Assembly (NCBI RefSeq): GCF_007833275.1
Contig: NZ_CP042240.1
Location: 114,916 to 178,915 of the forward strand
Direction of reading: 5' to 3'
Length of the DNA: 64,000 bases
Source of the DNA: Salarchaeum sp. JOR-1
GTDB taxonomy: Archaea; Halobacteriota; Halobacteria; Halobacteriales; Halobacteriaceae
The notes under the pieces are model-generated. The model was not told where the DNA came from. It did not search any database and saw nothing but the letters and a program-made list of their open reading frames with translations. The translations under genes and the position numbers were made by a program. Below are positions 44,039-51,928 of the stretch, in pieces. Position 1 is the first letter of the stretch. The number at the start of each line of letters is the position of its first letter.

Positions 44039-44079
44039 TTAACCAACACGTCCCACGAATCCATAGTTTTGTTGGTTAA
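44039..44079. promoter_or_regulatory. TTAACCAACA inverted repeat upstream of the DUF6788-like gene
   Basis: TTAACCAACA at 44039-44048 and TGTTGGTTAA at 44070-44079 are exact inverted copies separated by 21 bp that contain GAATCCAT. The same arms and the same GAATCCAT recur at 46769-46810. Likely an operator for one regulator. Confidence 0.65.
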
Positions 44080-44110
44080 GGCGATGGAGACGACTCTCGT
44101 GCCTGTTGAC

Positions 44111-44160
44111 TGTAACATTACTCGAAACTTCTTTATATATAAGTTTCGTACTATGTTACA
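44111..44160. promoter_or_regulatory. Nested 50-bp palindromic operator over the TATA box of the HTH-nucleotidyltransferase operon
   Basis: TGTAACAT (44111-44118) mirrors ATGTTACA (44153-44160); inside, CGAAACTT (44123-44130) mirrors AAGTTTCG (44141-44148); CTTTATATAT, the probable TATA box, is at the centre. Both arm pairs share one centre of symmetry. The GTG start is three bases after the outer arm, so bound repressor would cover the whole promoter. Autoregulation by the encoded HTH protein is inferred. Confidence 0.7.
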
Positions 44161-44162
44161 CC

Positions 44163-45089
44163 GTGCTCCGGCGCATCGAACTCGAGATCCTCGCCACGGT
44201 CGACCGCGGCGACACGATCTCCGAACTCGCGACGAAGCTCGACCACAGCGAGAGCTACCTCTCTCGTGCCGTCGCCGACCTCGTCGAAAAGGGACTCGTC
44301 TACACGGAACGCGACGGGCGGCGAAAACGAGTCGTTCCGTCGGATGCTCGCGCCGTCGAACTCTACCGGGACCTCGTCCGCCAGCACTCCCATATCGACT
44401 TCCCCGAACTGCTGACGGGCAAGGCACTCGAGGTGCTGTACTACCTCGACCAGCCGCGAACCGTCTCCGAGATCGCCGACCGGAGCGACAACTACCGCAA
44501 CACGGTCAACCGCATCCTCAAGCGGATTCGCGACCGTGGTCTCGTCGGGACGGCCGACGGCCGCTACGAGTTCAACGCCGACTTCGACCGCCTCCACGAG
44601 TTCGCCCGTGAACTCGCACACCAGCTGCATCGCCAGCGCCTCGAAGCCGTCGCCCCGAAGGGGACGATTCTCTGGGAGGACTACGACGAATTCCTCGCGC
44701 AGGCCGAGAAGGAGATCGACGCAGAGGGGTTCCACGAAACCGGCCTCGCTCGGTTCGCGGCCTTCGACCTCCAGTTCCTGCTCACCGGCCACCGCTACTA
44801 CGTCTACTCCGAGGATCTCGACGCAGTCTCGCCGGCGGAGCTCTGCTGTCACACGCTACTGATCGACGACGGCAGCCGTCACCGCTCGTACTGTCTCCTC
44901 CTGCTCAGCCACGTCGACGTCGACGAGGCGGACCTCCGAGAGCAGGCGGCGAAGTATGGCCTCGAAGACGAAATCGACGCCTTGCTCCGTTACCTCGAGA
45001 CGCACGGCGAGGTCGACGACGACCGGCTCCCGGAGTGGGACGAGTTCCAGGAGCTGGCGGCTGACTACGAGGTGCCACTACCACAATGA
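44163..45089 (+). CDS. AbiEi-like HTH regulator/antitoxin candidate (module 1)
   Basis: 308 residues from GTG 44163, chosen because the TATA box is 25 bp upstream and the longer frame runs through the palindromic operator. Two winged helices: SELATKLDHSESYLSRAVAD (about 18-37) and VSEIADRSDNYRNTVNRILK (about 101-120). A C-terminal domain carries CCHTLLIDDGSRHRSYCLLL and ends VPLPQ. It is homologous to the regulator at 51925-52875. It overlaps the nucleotidyltransferase gene by ATGA. The arrangement resembles AbiEi-AbiEii toxin-antitoxin pairs. Confidence 0.75.
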   Translation: MLRRIELEILATVDRGDTISELATKLDHSESYLSRAVADLVEKGLVYTERDGRRKRVVPSDARAVELYRDLVRQHSHIDFPELLTGKALEVLYYLDQPRTVSEIADRSDNYRNTVNRILKRIRDRGLVGTADGRYEFNADFDRLHEFARELAHQLHRQRLEAVAPKGTILWEDYDEFLAQAEKEIDAEGFHETGLARFAAFDLQFLLTGHRYYVYSEDLDAVSPAELCCHTLLIDDGSRHRSYCLLLLSHVDVDEADLREQAAKYGLEDEIDALLRYLETHGEVDDDRLPEWDEFQELAADYEVPLPQ

Positions 45090-45889
45090 GACCAACATTC
45101 GGACGTGAGTACATCGAGAACGAATTCCAGCGGATCGGGGACGGGCTATCTGAACCGCTCACGGTCTACCTGATCGGTGGTGGCGCGATGTCGCTGCGCG
45201 ACCTCAAAGGGGCGACGAAAGACATCGACCTGGTCGTCCCGGATGGCGACGCGTACGGTCAGCTGTGGGCCGTCCTGATGGACCTCGGGTATGCGGAGGT
45301 TCAATCGCTGGATCCAGATTACCGGGCGCTTGGCGCGACGAGCTGCGTCGAGAACGACGACGGGTGTCGTCTCGACATCTTCAACCAGCAGGTCGCGAAC
45401 AAGCTCGTGCTCACCGACGGGATGCAAGAGCGCAGCGAGCCGTTCCTCGACACGGATCGACTGACGGTCCGGCTGGTCAGCAACGAGGATATCTTCCTGT
45501 TCAAGGCAATCGCAGGCCGCGACGACGACATCGAGGACATGAATATGCTCGTGCAGGCCGGCCTCGATTACGACGTCGTCCGAGATGAACTCGAAGCCCA
45601 GATCGAACGCCTGGGGGACGATCAGTTCGCCACGTTCGCGAACGAGGCCCTGGTCGAACTCGAGGAGCGGTACGGGGTGACCACGCCGATCGAGGGCCGC
45701 GTCCAGGAGCTCACGAACAGGTACTACCGGGGGCTCGAAGCCCTCCAGGCACTCGACAAGCCGATGACCGTCGATGAACTTGCCGCCGAACTGGAGTTGG
45801 ATACTGACGAGGTTCACGACCGGCTCGCGTATCTCTCAACGTTCGACCGGGTCCGTCGGGATGGCGACACAGTCCGTCCCGAGGAGTAG
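45086..45889 (+). CDS. DUF6036/AbiEii-like nucleotidyltransferase, toxin candidate (module 1)
   Basis: 267 residues. Polymerase-beta-type nucleotidyltransferase signature: GGGAMS (31-36), then D46 and D48 in KDIDLVV, third acidic residue in CRLDIF (D97). C-terminal winged helix (MTVDELAAELELDTDEVHDR). In known AbiEii/MenA-type toxins this fold transfers nucleotides to tRNA or proteins. The paralogue at 51059-51928 has the same motif positions. Translationally coupled to the HTH gene. Confidence 0.8.
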   Translation: MRPTFGREYIENEFQRIGDGLSEPLTVYLIGGGAMSLRDLKGATKDIDLVVPDGDAYGQLWAVLMDLGYAEVQSLDPDYRALGATSCVENDDGCRLDIFNQQVANKLVLTDGMQERSEPFLDTDRLTVRLVSNEDIFLFKAIAGRDDDIEDMNMLVQAGLDYDVVRDELEAQIERLGDDQFATFANEALVELEERYGVTTPIEGRVQELTNRYYRGLEALQALDKPMTVDELAAELELDTDEVHDRLAYLSTFDRVRRDGDTVRPEE

Positions 45890-45900
45890 TCTGGTCACGA

Positions 45901-46719
45901 CTACGGGGAAGGGAGGCGGCCGTCTGGGCGGGGAACGCGGCCCCGTTTGATCTCGTGATCGACGCGGCGCAGATGCTTGCAGCCGCCTTCGGGTGAACGT
46001 TGCTGCCAGTCGGGACAGGTACACGATTCGTCGATGACGTCGACTTCGTACCTGTTGCCGGACGCGGACTGTACCTCGTAGCGGCCACCTTTCGAGAGGA
46101 GCGAGACGTCCATCGCTTCGGCGACGGCACGCTTCGTGCGGGGCTCGAGATCGTCCTTTGACTGTGCGTTCTCGTCCACGACCAGTCGGTCGCGAACGTC
46201 GCCCGTTCGGCCACCGTCGGGAGCGACGGCTTCCGCAGGGCCACTGAGCCGCTCGTGGAGCACTTCCTCCACCGGATGCCCTTCCTGCCACAGGTAGTGG
46301 ACCTCGCGGCGCTCGCGATGGTCGTAGGAGCCGCACGCGGCTGCGCTCCCAGTCCAGACGCGCCAGGCACCGAGCGCGGCCATCACGTCGACGACGTCAC
46401 GGGGAACCGTCTGGTGGTCGTCCGGGAAGAACACCCGGAAGCGTGTACACGCTTCTTGCGGCGGGAGGGTCTCCCACCAGTCTTCGCTGGAGCCCCAGCT
46501 GTCGCACATCGCCTCGTCGCTCCCGTAGCCGACGGTCACGCCGTCGATCGGCGTCCAGTCTGCTGGGAGGTGGTCCGCCTCGCCTTCGAGCACCCGGAGG
46601 ACGGCGTATCGAAGGTACTCGTGGGCTTGGTTGTCTGTCGTTCGAGCGACCTGGTCATGCTGCTCGGCAACGTGCTCAGCTTCCTCGAGGATCGTCGTGA
46701 GATAGGGTTCAGTCATCAT
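45901..46719 (-). CDS. SWIM zinc-finger protein
   Basis: 272 residues. Start at MMTEPYL rather than a TTG upstream, because the inverted repeat at 46769-46810 is its promoter region. The C-terminal SWIM motif is CTCPDWQQRSPEGGCKHL (CxC...CxH, about 231-250), which binds zinc and often DNA or protein. The first 170 residues are unknown. Common on haloarchaeal plasmids. Confidence 0.75.
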   Translation of the reverse strand: MMTEPYLTTILEEAEHVAEQHDQVARTTDNQAHEYLRYAVLRVLEGEADHLPADWTPIDGVTVGYGSDEAMCDSWGSSEDWWETLPPQEACTRFRVFFPDDHQTVPRDVVDVMAALGAWRVWTGSAAACGSYDHRERREVHYLWQEGHPVEEVLHERLSGPAEAVAPDGGRTGDVRDRLVVDENAQSKDDLEPRTKRAVAEAMDVSLLSKGGRYEVQSASGNRYEVDVIDESCTCPDWQQRSPEGGCKHLRRVDHEIKRGRVPRPDGRLPSP

Positions 46720-46768
46720 TCGACGAAGGTCAGAACGCGCCTCCGGCCCTCGGCGGGCGCAGAAAAAC

Positions 46769-46810
46769 TTAACCAACAGAGCGGAAGGAATCCATCACTC
46801 TGTTGGTTAA
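46769..46810. promoter_or_regulatory. TTAACCAACAGAG inverted repeat upstream of the SWIM gene
   Basis: Perfect 13-bp arms TTAACCAACAGAG (46769-46781) and CTCTGTTGGTTAA (46798-46810), spacer containing GAATCCAT. The right arm overlaps the TAA of the ArdC-like gene. Shared with the element at 44039-44079. Confidence 0.7.
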
Positions 46811-47754
46811 TCAGGTTGGGACGAGGATTCGCTCTCGAGAACGTCAATGAGCTCTTCTGCCGTTCGACTAATCCGTCCAAGCCGCTCGCGAACGACCTCG
46901 GGATCGTCCGACTCCCAGGCCGCGAGGTAGAATGCCGACCCGCTAGTGTCGAGCCCACAATAGCGTCCGACGACATACGCGACGGCTTCGGCCTCGACTT
47001 CGCGTTTCGCCCGCTCGGTGTCGTCGTCGACGTCGAAGTGGAGCAGGGCGTGGGCGTACTCGTGAATCAGCGTCCGCGCAAGGTCGGCCTCGTTCTCCCG
47101 ATCACGCACCTCGACGAGCGGCTGAACGTCGACGAGGCTTAGCTGCTCGCAGATTCCCTTTGCCTCGCCGTGGGTCCATTCCTCCGCTGGAACGATCCGC
47201 ACCGTCACGCCGAGGTCATCAGCGGCGGCAGTCAACTGTTCGACGAGATCGCCGGCGTCCCCGGTCGCTTCCGTGTCCAGGTCGGGAAGCGGCTCGCCCT
47301 CGGTCTGGGAGACATCGAATACCGGCGCGGGCTTGAACCCGACCAGGCCCTCGGACCACTCCTCGGGCGACGTCTCATCGTAGTCACAGTCGCTATCCTC
47401 GTGGTAGCTCGGCGAGTTCTCGCACTCCGGACACTGTGTGGTGATGATCGGCGCCCAGATCCAGATGGCCGACTCACCCTCCGTGACGTGGCGATCGAAC
47501 TCCTCCTGCCACGTCCGGTAGCCGGCGACCTTCGTCGCCTCGGGACATTGGCGCTTGATCAGGAGAGTGTTCCGGTAGGAGTAGTCGTGGAAGCGACTCT
47601 GGACATCGAGCCACTCTTGGAACTCGTCGCTGGCCTGCGCGTCGTCAACGCCGGCGACGAGGTCGTCGATCCACTGTTCGATCGTACTGTTCATCTCGTC
47701 GGATCGAGTGTCGGTTGCCTCGAAGGAGACCGACGAGTCACTGGTCGTAGCCAT
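46807..47754 (-). CDS. ArdC-like ssDNA-binding domain with ImmA/IrrE-type metallopeptidase
   Basis: 315 residues from MATTSDSS. The N-terminal part has the ArdC pattern FQEWLDVQSRFHDYSYRNTLLI and KVAGYRTWQEEF; ArdC proteins protect plasmid ssDNA from host restriction. A Cys pair CPECENSP is inserted. The C-terminal zinc-protease motif HEYAHALLHF (HExxH at 231-235) with a downstream AEAVAYVVG glutamate is ImmA/IrrE-like. Strong sign of mobile-plasmid origin. Confidence 0.8.
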   Translation of the reverse strand: MATTSDSSVSFEATDTRSDEMNSTIEQWIDDLVAGVDDAQASDEFQEWLDVQSRFHDYSYRNTLLIKRQCPEATKVAGYRTWQEEFDRHVTEGESAIWIWAPIITTQCPECENSPSYHEDSDCDYDETSPEEWSEGLVGFKPAPVFDVSQTEGEPLPDLDTEATGDAGDLVEQLTAAADDLGVTVRIVPAEEWTHGEAKGICEQLSLVDVQPLVEVRDRENEADLARTLIHEYAHALLHFDVDDDTERAKREVEAEAVAYVVGRYCGLDTSGSAFYLAAWESDDPEVVRERLGRISRTAEELIDVLESESSSQPD

Positions 47755-47803
47755 TGTGTGCACCGAATCAAGGTTACGGCGACTGCGTCTGTGCAGACCG
47801 CGC

Positions 47804-47829
47804 CGCACCCCTCAGGGGCGTTCAAAAAA
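47804..47829 (-). terminator. T6-plus-hairpin spacer before the ArdC-like gene
   Basis: On the minus strand: T6 tract, then CCCC-tga-GGGG hairpin with GGGTG. First of eight similar spacers in the 47.8-56.5 kb block. Confidence 0.5.
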
Positions 47830-47841
47830 CCGCTCTGTCGG

Positions 47842-48139
47842 TTAGCGGAGTTCGTGGCGTTCGTCCGCAAAGCCGACCGTAACGAGGTACTCGAGGAACT
47901 CGTCGAACCGCTCGACGTCGCTGGGCGTGTCGGTCGCAAGATGACGCGCCCACTCGATGGCCCACTGGAAGGCGGGGTCTGTCCCGCCCTTGCCGTGTAG
48001 ATACCACCACCGGGCCGCTTTGAGAACCCTCGATTTCGTCGGGGACGTCGGCGGGATCGACCTCCGCTGATTGCGTATTGTCGATATCGACCGGAATCTC
48101 ATCGATCGAGACGTTGTCAGGACGCTGTTGTTGACTCAC
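47842..48139 (-). pseudogene. Frameshifted small plasmid protein
   Basis: Two frames form one natural protein. The 5' part starts MSQQQRPDNVSIDEIPVDID and runs to about DVPDEIEG. The 3' part, one base out of phase, continues LKAARWWYLHGKGGTDPAFQ and ends FADERHELR at 47842. The switch falls near 48020-48035, where GGGTTCTC has one base too many. The full protein would be about 98 residues. Either a true disruption or a sequence error. Confidence 0.65.
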
Positions 48140-48170
48140 AGGCAGTCACCTCTGAGGACTCTTGATGGAG

Positions 48171-48199
48171 CCCTCACCCTCTCTGGGGGGCGCGAAAAA
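48171..48199 (-). terminator. T5-plus-GC spacer before the frameshifted gene
   Basis: On the minus strand GTTTTTCGCG is followed by a CCCCCC...GAGGGTGAGGG element just upstream of the start at 48139. Hairpin weaker than in its relatives. Confidence 0.45.
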
Positions 48200-48352
48200 C
48201 AGGTCGCGAAGTCACGCCAGCGGGAGGTAGACGCTCTACTTGCCGGCGTGATTCTTGAACTAGATGGCTCTGTTGAACTCCTTAGTGCCTGATAGCATCG
48301 GCGTGCGAGATACAGACAAGGACTTTAGCACTTCAGCGGGAGAGTCGAAACA

Positions 48353-48577
48353 ATGCTTGAACAAATACAGACAAGCCCTCTATTCAGTATTCGCAGGGCA
48401 GTGTTCACATATCTGCTCGCATTCCTCATCTCCCTTAGCGATATGTGGCTCATCCATGCGGTAGGAATCGATACACCCGAAGAACTCCTGACTCAAACGC
48501 TTATTCACGGAACGGGCTTCTATCTCGGCTATACTCTCCTCGCCTTGTTCAATAGGTCAACTAAAACACCAACGTGA
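48353..48577 (+). CDS. Small membrane protein, 74 residues
   Basis: MLEQIQTSPLFSIRRAVFTY, then hydrophobic segments at about 17-36 and 51-66 (LIHGTGFYLGYTLLALF). AT-rich codon use unlike the neighbours. Located inside the IS-end-bounded segment. Function unknown. Confidence 0.5.
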   Translation: MLEQIQTSPLFSIRRAVFTYLLAFLISLSDMWLIHAVGIDTPEELLTQTLIHGTGFYLGYTLLALFNRSTKTPT

Positions 48578-48761
48578 GTAGTTCGCAGGAACGATGTAAC
48601 GGGTGATTCTCCGTTGAACCTACGAAGGCAACACCTTGTGAAGTGTTCTATGACACACCCATCCTATTAGTTAGATATATTCCCATTTGAAAACGTTGGT
48701 AAATTGAGCTTGCGTATTGAGCAAGGAGATTATTGTTCTTCGGTTCGATGCTGGGGTTAGG

Positions 48762-48935
48762 ATGGATTCTGATACGTGGCTCTTCGTGAAATCCTCAATA
48801 GCCGCTATTGGCGGATTCACAGCGTACCGCGTCTTCTTCCCGGATTCCAACGGCACACCGATTTTTGTCGCTGCCGTGGTGATTCTCCTCTTGCTAACGG
48901 CATTAGATGAGTATCGTCAGGGCGCCAGTTCGTAA
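48762..48935 (+). CDS. Small membrane protein, 57 residues
   Basis: MDSDTWLFVKSSIAAIGGFT with two hydrophobic segments (about 6-24 and 32-47: IFVAAVVILLLLTAL). Second cargo ORF of the 736-bp element. Function unknown. Confidence 0.45.
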   Translation: MDSDTWLFVKSSIAAIGGFTAYRVFFPDSNGTPIFVAAVVILLLLTALDEYRQGASS

Positions 48936-49248
48936 ACGACACTGCCTGTCTTTATCGATCCGCGCCGGAACCTGTCGACCACTGTGGATTTCAACAGAGC
49001 CTCACGGACAGAATGGTACTGTTGGCTTCAAATTCTGTGCGGCCGGAAGTTTCTGCCGAACAGTCAATGCGCTTAATGGTGTGATTCACTTAACAAGTGA
49101 AGAGAAGGACGAGCAGTACACCTCAATTCCCGCTGGCGCATTCAACTGGTTCGTTAGTGGTCACACAAACGGACTCTGAGCCACTCTATACAACCCCTTC
49201 CAACAATCTTCTATAGGATAGTTTCCGAGAGCCACTTTTCTATGCCGT

Positions 49249-49638
49249 TCACGGGTTACTGGTGCAATTTGTGGTAAGAATCCGATAGTCTGCGATGATT
49301 TCTCCGTCGGGAGTGGAGGCTTGAAGAGTGATAGTTCCAGTGTCCAGCTGAGCTGTAGGGATCGACATACTATGAGATCCGGGAGGCATTGAATTATTCG
49401 TTTTAATTGTATTCCCGCCAGCTATCAGCTCAACAGTAGCGACGATCTCGGTTGTATTGTAGGCGATTTCTATCATTCCCGCGTCTTCAACAACCTGTGT
49501 GATTTCGACTGTTGAACTCGGGGTCTCTTCCTCAAAGGAAATAACGCACTGGTGACTGGTGGGGGCTCCACCACCGGAAAGACATCCGGAAAGAAGGAGC
49601 ACACCAACGGCCAGAACGGCGGGGACTGAACACGTCAT
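49249..49638 (-). CDS. Secreted lipoprotein, 129 residues
   Basis: Signal peptide with lipobox LLSGC (Cys about 19). The mature protein is beta-rich and Thr-rich (ITLQASTPDGEIIADYRILT), with Cys residues in HQCVISF and TTNCTSNP that could form a disulfide. Probably one Ig-like domain outside the membrane. Less GC-rich than nearby genes. Confidence 0.7.
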   Translation of the reverse strand: MTCSVPAVLAVGVLLLSGCLSGGGAPTSHQCVISFEEETPSSTVEITQVVEDAGMIEIAYNTTEIVATVELIAGGNTIKTNNSMPPGSHSMSIPTAQLDTGTITLQASTPDGEIIADYRILTTNCTSNP

Positions 49639-49862
49639 CTATTTGCAATCAAGGAATCCTGCATTGTCTCTTTTCTGCTTCACGAGGGAGTGTCTAAGTG
49701 GTGAATACACCGTCCGTGTTATTAATGAAAATAATTCGCGGTTCCGAGTGGATCGGAGCGTTGGCCGTGAGAGATACGACGCGTTCAGAGGAGACCAGCC
49801 ACGAGCAACGGTAAACCAAGTACCTTGCGGGCGATAATTCCGAGGAGCTTGGCCCGAAAGTC

Positions 49863-49907
49863 TTACTTCTGCCGCGTTCGGTCTGGGACGACGAGCGTCA
49901 CGTTCAT
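49863..49907 (-). pseudogene. 14-codon remnant behind a spacer hairpin
   Basis: The T5-hairpin spacer at 49930-49959 is followed on the minus strand by an ATG and MNVTLVVPDRTRQK, then TAA. Other spacers precede full genes, so this looks like a gene truncated after its first codons. The rest of 49639-49985 shows no gene. Confidence 0.3.
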
Positions 49908-49929
49908 TGGTACGTCGCGGGAGTGGTAA

Positions 49930-49959
49930 CCCCCGCCCCCCTCTCGGGGGCTCGAAAAA
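49930..49959 (-). terminator. T5-plus-hairpin spacer
   Basis: Minus strand: GTTTTTCGAG then GCCCCC-gaga-GGGGGGC. Lies after the DUF6166-like gene stop. Confidence 0.55.
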
Positions 49960-49985
49960 CAGCTCCGGAAGCGCCGTCGCCGCCC

Positions 49986-50540
49986 CTACTGGCTAGCTGC
50001 CGGGAACTCGAAGCCGCCGGTGTCGCTTCGTAACTCCTCCGAGTCGGTAGTTTCTGATTGGACTGCTTGGCGCCCCTCCTCCAGTTCCTCGCGGCGATCG
50101 TCGACGCTCTGGTGGATGCTGATGTCGTGTTGCTCGCAGAGTGCTCGCTCGACCGCGAAGGTCATCTCGTCGAAATCGACTGCCGTGATGTCGACATCCT
50201 CCGGTGAGGGCGTCTCATCAGCGACGTCGATGGCTCGCGACCAGGTATCTGACGAAATGTCGCTAGTTGGGAGTCGCCACTCCTCGCCCTCGAGCTCTTC
50301 ACGCAGGTACTGCGCGAACTCCTTGTAGTGATCGAGCGCGATGTTCTTCGTCACTGAATCGGCCAGCAGCGCGATTGCGAGCTGATCGATGCGGGCCTCG
50401 TCGGCCTCCGGTTCCCAGTCGAATCCACCAGGGGCGCGGCGCAGAACGTAGAGGTGCTTGTCCAGTACGTCGCCATCGGGCGTGTACACCAGCTGTCCAC
50501 CCATACAGCGTTCACCGCGGTACGCTCGGCCGGCGGTCAT
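49986..50540 (-). CDS. DUF6166-like plasmid protein
   Basis: 184 residues. RAYRGERCMGGQLVYTPDG and DKHLYVLRRAPGGFDWE suit the DUF6166 family; then LAIALLADSVTKNIALDHYK, and a disordered acidic tail. Start overlaps the previous gene stop by ATGA. Function unknown. Confidence 0.65.
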   Translation of the reverse strand: MTAGRAYRGERCMGGQLVYTPDGDVLDKHLYVLRRAPGGFDWEPEADEARIDQLAIALLADSVTKNIALDHYKEFAQYLREELEGEEWRLPTSDISSDTWSRAIDVADETPSPEDVDITAVDFDEMTFAVERALCEQHDISIHQSVDDRREELEEGRQAVQSETTDSEELRSDTGGFEFPAASQ

Positions 50541-50983
50541 CGGAACCCACCCTCCCAGTGACCCATACCTCGTGGTCGTTCTAGGGGCTGACGGGGACGG
50601 GAGTCCAACGGTCGACGGGCGGTATCTGGACCGCGTCCGGCTTCTTGATTGCTCGCACTCGCGGTCCCTGTTGGTCGGGATCCGACGTACATCGGCTTTC
50701 GCGCTTGGCTCCGCTCCGTGACGACCTCCCGATGGAGCAGCGTACAGAGCTCCATGACGCTCTCGGGGAGCGCGAATGCTGCCTCTCGCGACCTGAGGTC
50801 GTGCTGGCTGAAGAGAATCGTCCCATCAGCCCGGTCGATCCGGACCAGCCAGTCCGAGGGTCGCTGAACGTGGCAGAGGACGGATGTCGAGAACTCGTAG
50901 GCGAACACGAAATGGTCGTCGTCTGTTCGGTGATACAGCCACCAGTGATCAGGTGCGATTTCGCTGTCGCTTGCAGAACTCAT
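50537..50983 (-). CDS. Hypothetical protein, 148 residues, coupled to the DUF6166-like gene
   Basis: MSSASDSEIAPDHWWLYHRT, then a beta-rich part (HFVFAYEFSTSVLCHVQRP, TILFSQHDLRSREAAFALPE). The last 45 residues are Arg/Pro-rich and low-complexity. No family identified. Overlap with the next gene supports coding to the end. Confidence 0.55.
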   Translation of the reverse strand: MSSASDSEIAPDHWWLYHRTDDDHFVFAYEFSTSVLCHVQRPSDWLVRIDRADGTILFSQHDLRSREAAFALPESVMELCTLLHREVVTERSQARKPMYVGSRPTGTASASNQEAGRGPDTARRPLDSRPRQPLERPRGMGHWEGGFR

Positions 50984-51004
50984 CAATGATCCGGGACGGT
51001 CGTG

Positions 51005-51035
51005 CCGTCCCGCACCCCTTGCGGGACGGGAAAAA
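51005..51035 (-). terminator. T5-plus-hairpin spacer with perfect 9-bp stem
   Basis: CCGTCCCGC (51005-51013) pairs with GCGGGACGG (51021-51029), loop ACCCCTT. A5 at 51031-51035 is T5 on the minus strand. It separates nucleotidyltransferase 2 from the next gene. Confidence 0.65.
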
Positions 51036-51058
51036 CACCCCGGAGTCGGCGTGTCGTC

Positions 51059-51928
51059 TTACCGAAGCTGAATCGTATCCCCGTCGCGCTTGAGAACCTC
51101 CTTTGCAACGAGTCGCTCAATCGCGTCGTCAACGGCATCTTCTTGGCCGTCCGACAGCGCCCGCACATTCGCGAGGACTCGCTCCTGGATGGCGTCGACG
51201 GTGTCGATGCCGTCGTCGACCGCTCCCAGAACAGTGTATTCGATCTCAAATTCCGTCGCAAATGCTTCGATACGGGACGTGAATGTGTTCGGCAGTCCCG
51301 AGAGCGAATTTACCGCCATCTCGACCGTGAACAGCGGATGCGAACGATCACGGATCTGCTGTGCTTCCGTGGATCCGGTGTTGAATGGTCGCTGTTCGTC
51401 GATCTCGGTCAGAATCGATTCGTAGTCCAGCCCACGCTGGGCGTATTTCCGCATATCCTCGATGTCGCGGCGCCGGCCACTCGCGAGGTCCCCGCCGGAA
51501 ACCGCTTTCAGCAAGAACATATCCTCATCTGAGAGAATGAACGCGGTAACGCAACGCCCGGTCCAGAACTCTTCGGCCCGGTCGTGCATCCGGTCGGTGA
51601 TCCAGACTTTCCCGACGATCTGCCGTTCGAAGAGATCGATCCGAAACCCGCGCTCGTCGTGCTGTAGTTCGACGGTTGTTCCGACGCCTTCGAACGACTC
51701 CGTTGGTTCGTCGACAACCGTGAATCCCTGCGACGTGAGCGTCTGGTAGACGTGCTCGAATTCGGACACCACACCCACTGCGAGATCGATATCTTCGGTT
51801 TGATCTTTCAATCCCCGGACCGTCATCGCCGATCCGCCGAGGAGATACACCGTCGCGGACTCCGACAGCCAGCTATCGAACTCTTCGAGGAACGCTTTGA
51901 TCGCCTCGCCACCCGTGAATACAGTCAT
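51059..51928 (-). CDS. DUF6036/AbiEii-like nucleotidyltransferase, toxin candidate (module 2)
   Basis: 289 residues. GGSAMT (31-36), D46 and D48 in EDIDLAV, third acidic residue in FRIDLF (D98): the same spacing as module 1. The C-terminal winged-helix-like region ends LKRDGDTIQLR. Sequence identity to module 1 is concentrated at the motifs, so the copies are old paralogues or separate acquisitions. Coupled to its HTH partner by ATGA. Confidence 0.8.
   Translation of the reverse strand: MTVFTGGEAIKAFLEEFDSWLSESATVYLLGGSAMTVRGLKDQTEDIDLAVGVVSEFEHVYQTLTSQGFTVVDEPTESFEGVGTTVELQHDERGFRIDLFERQIVGKVWITDRMHDRAEEFWTGRCVTAFILSDEDMFLLKAVSGGDLASGRRRDIEDMRKYAQRGLDYESILTEIDEQRPFNTGSTEAQQIRDRSHPLFTVEMAVNSLSGLPNTFTSRIEAFATEFEIEYTVLGAVDDGIDTVDAIQERVLANVRALSDGQEDAVDDAIERLVAKEVLKRDGDTIQLR

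Larger units (their letters stand above)
48266..49001. mobile_element. 736-bp segment bounded by IS-type 16-bp terminal inverted repeats
   Basis: Left end GGCTCTGTTGAACTCC (48266-48281) and right end GGATTTCAACAGAGCC (48986-49001) are inverted with one mismatch. Base composition inside is AT-richer than outside. No transposase is encoded; instead two small membrane proteins are present. It may be a MITE or non-autonomous cargo element mobilised by a full-length relative. No clear target duplication was seen. Confidence 0.6.

Noticed and set aside
48907..49179. 90-codon plus-strand frame crossing the right end of the 736-bp element
   Set aside because: It spans the terminal repeat and has atypical composition; likely fortuitous.
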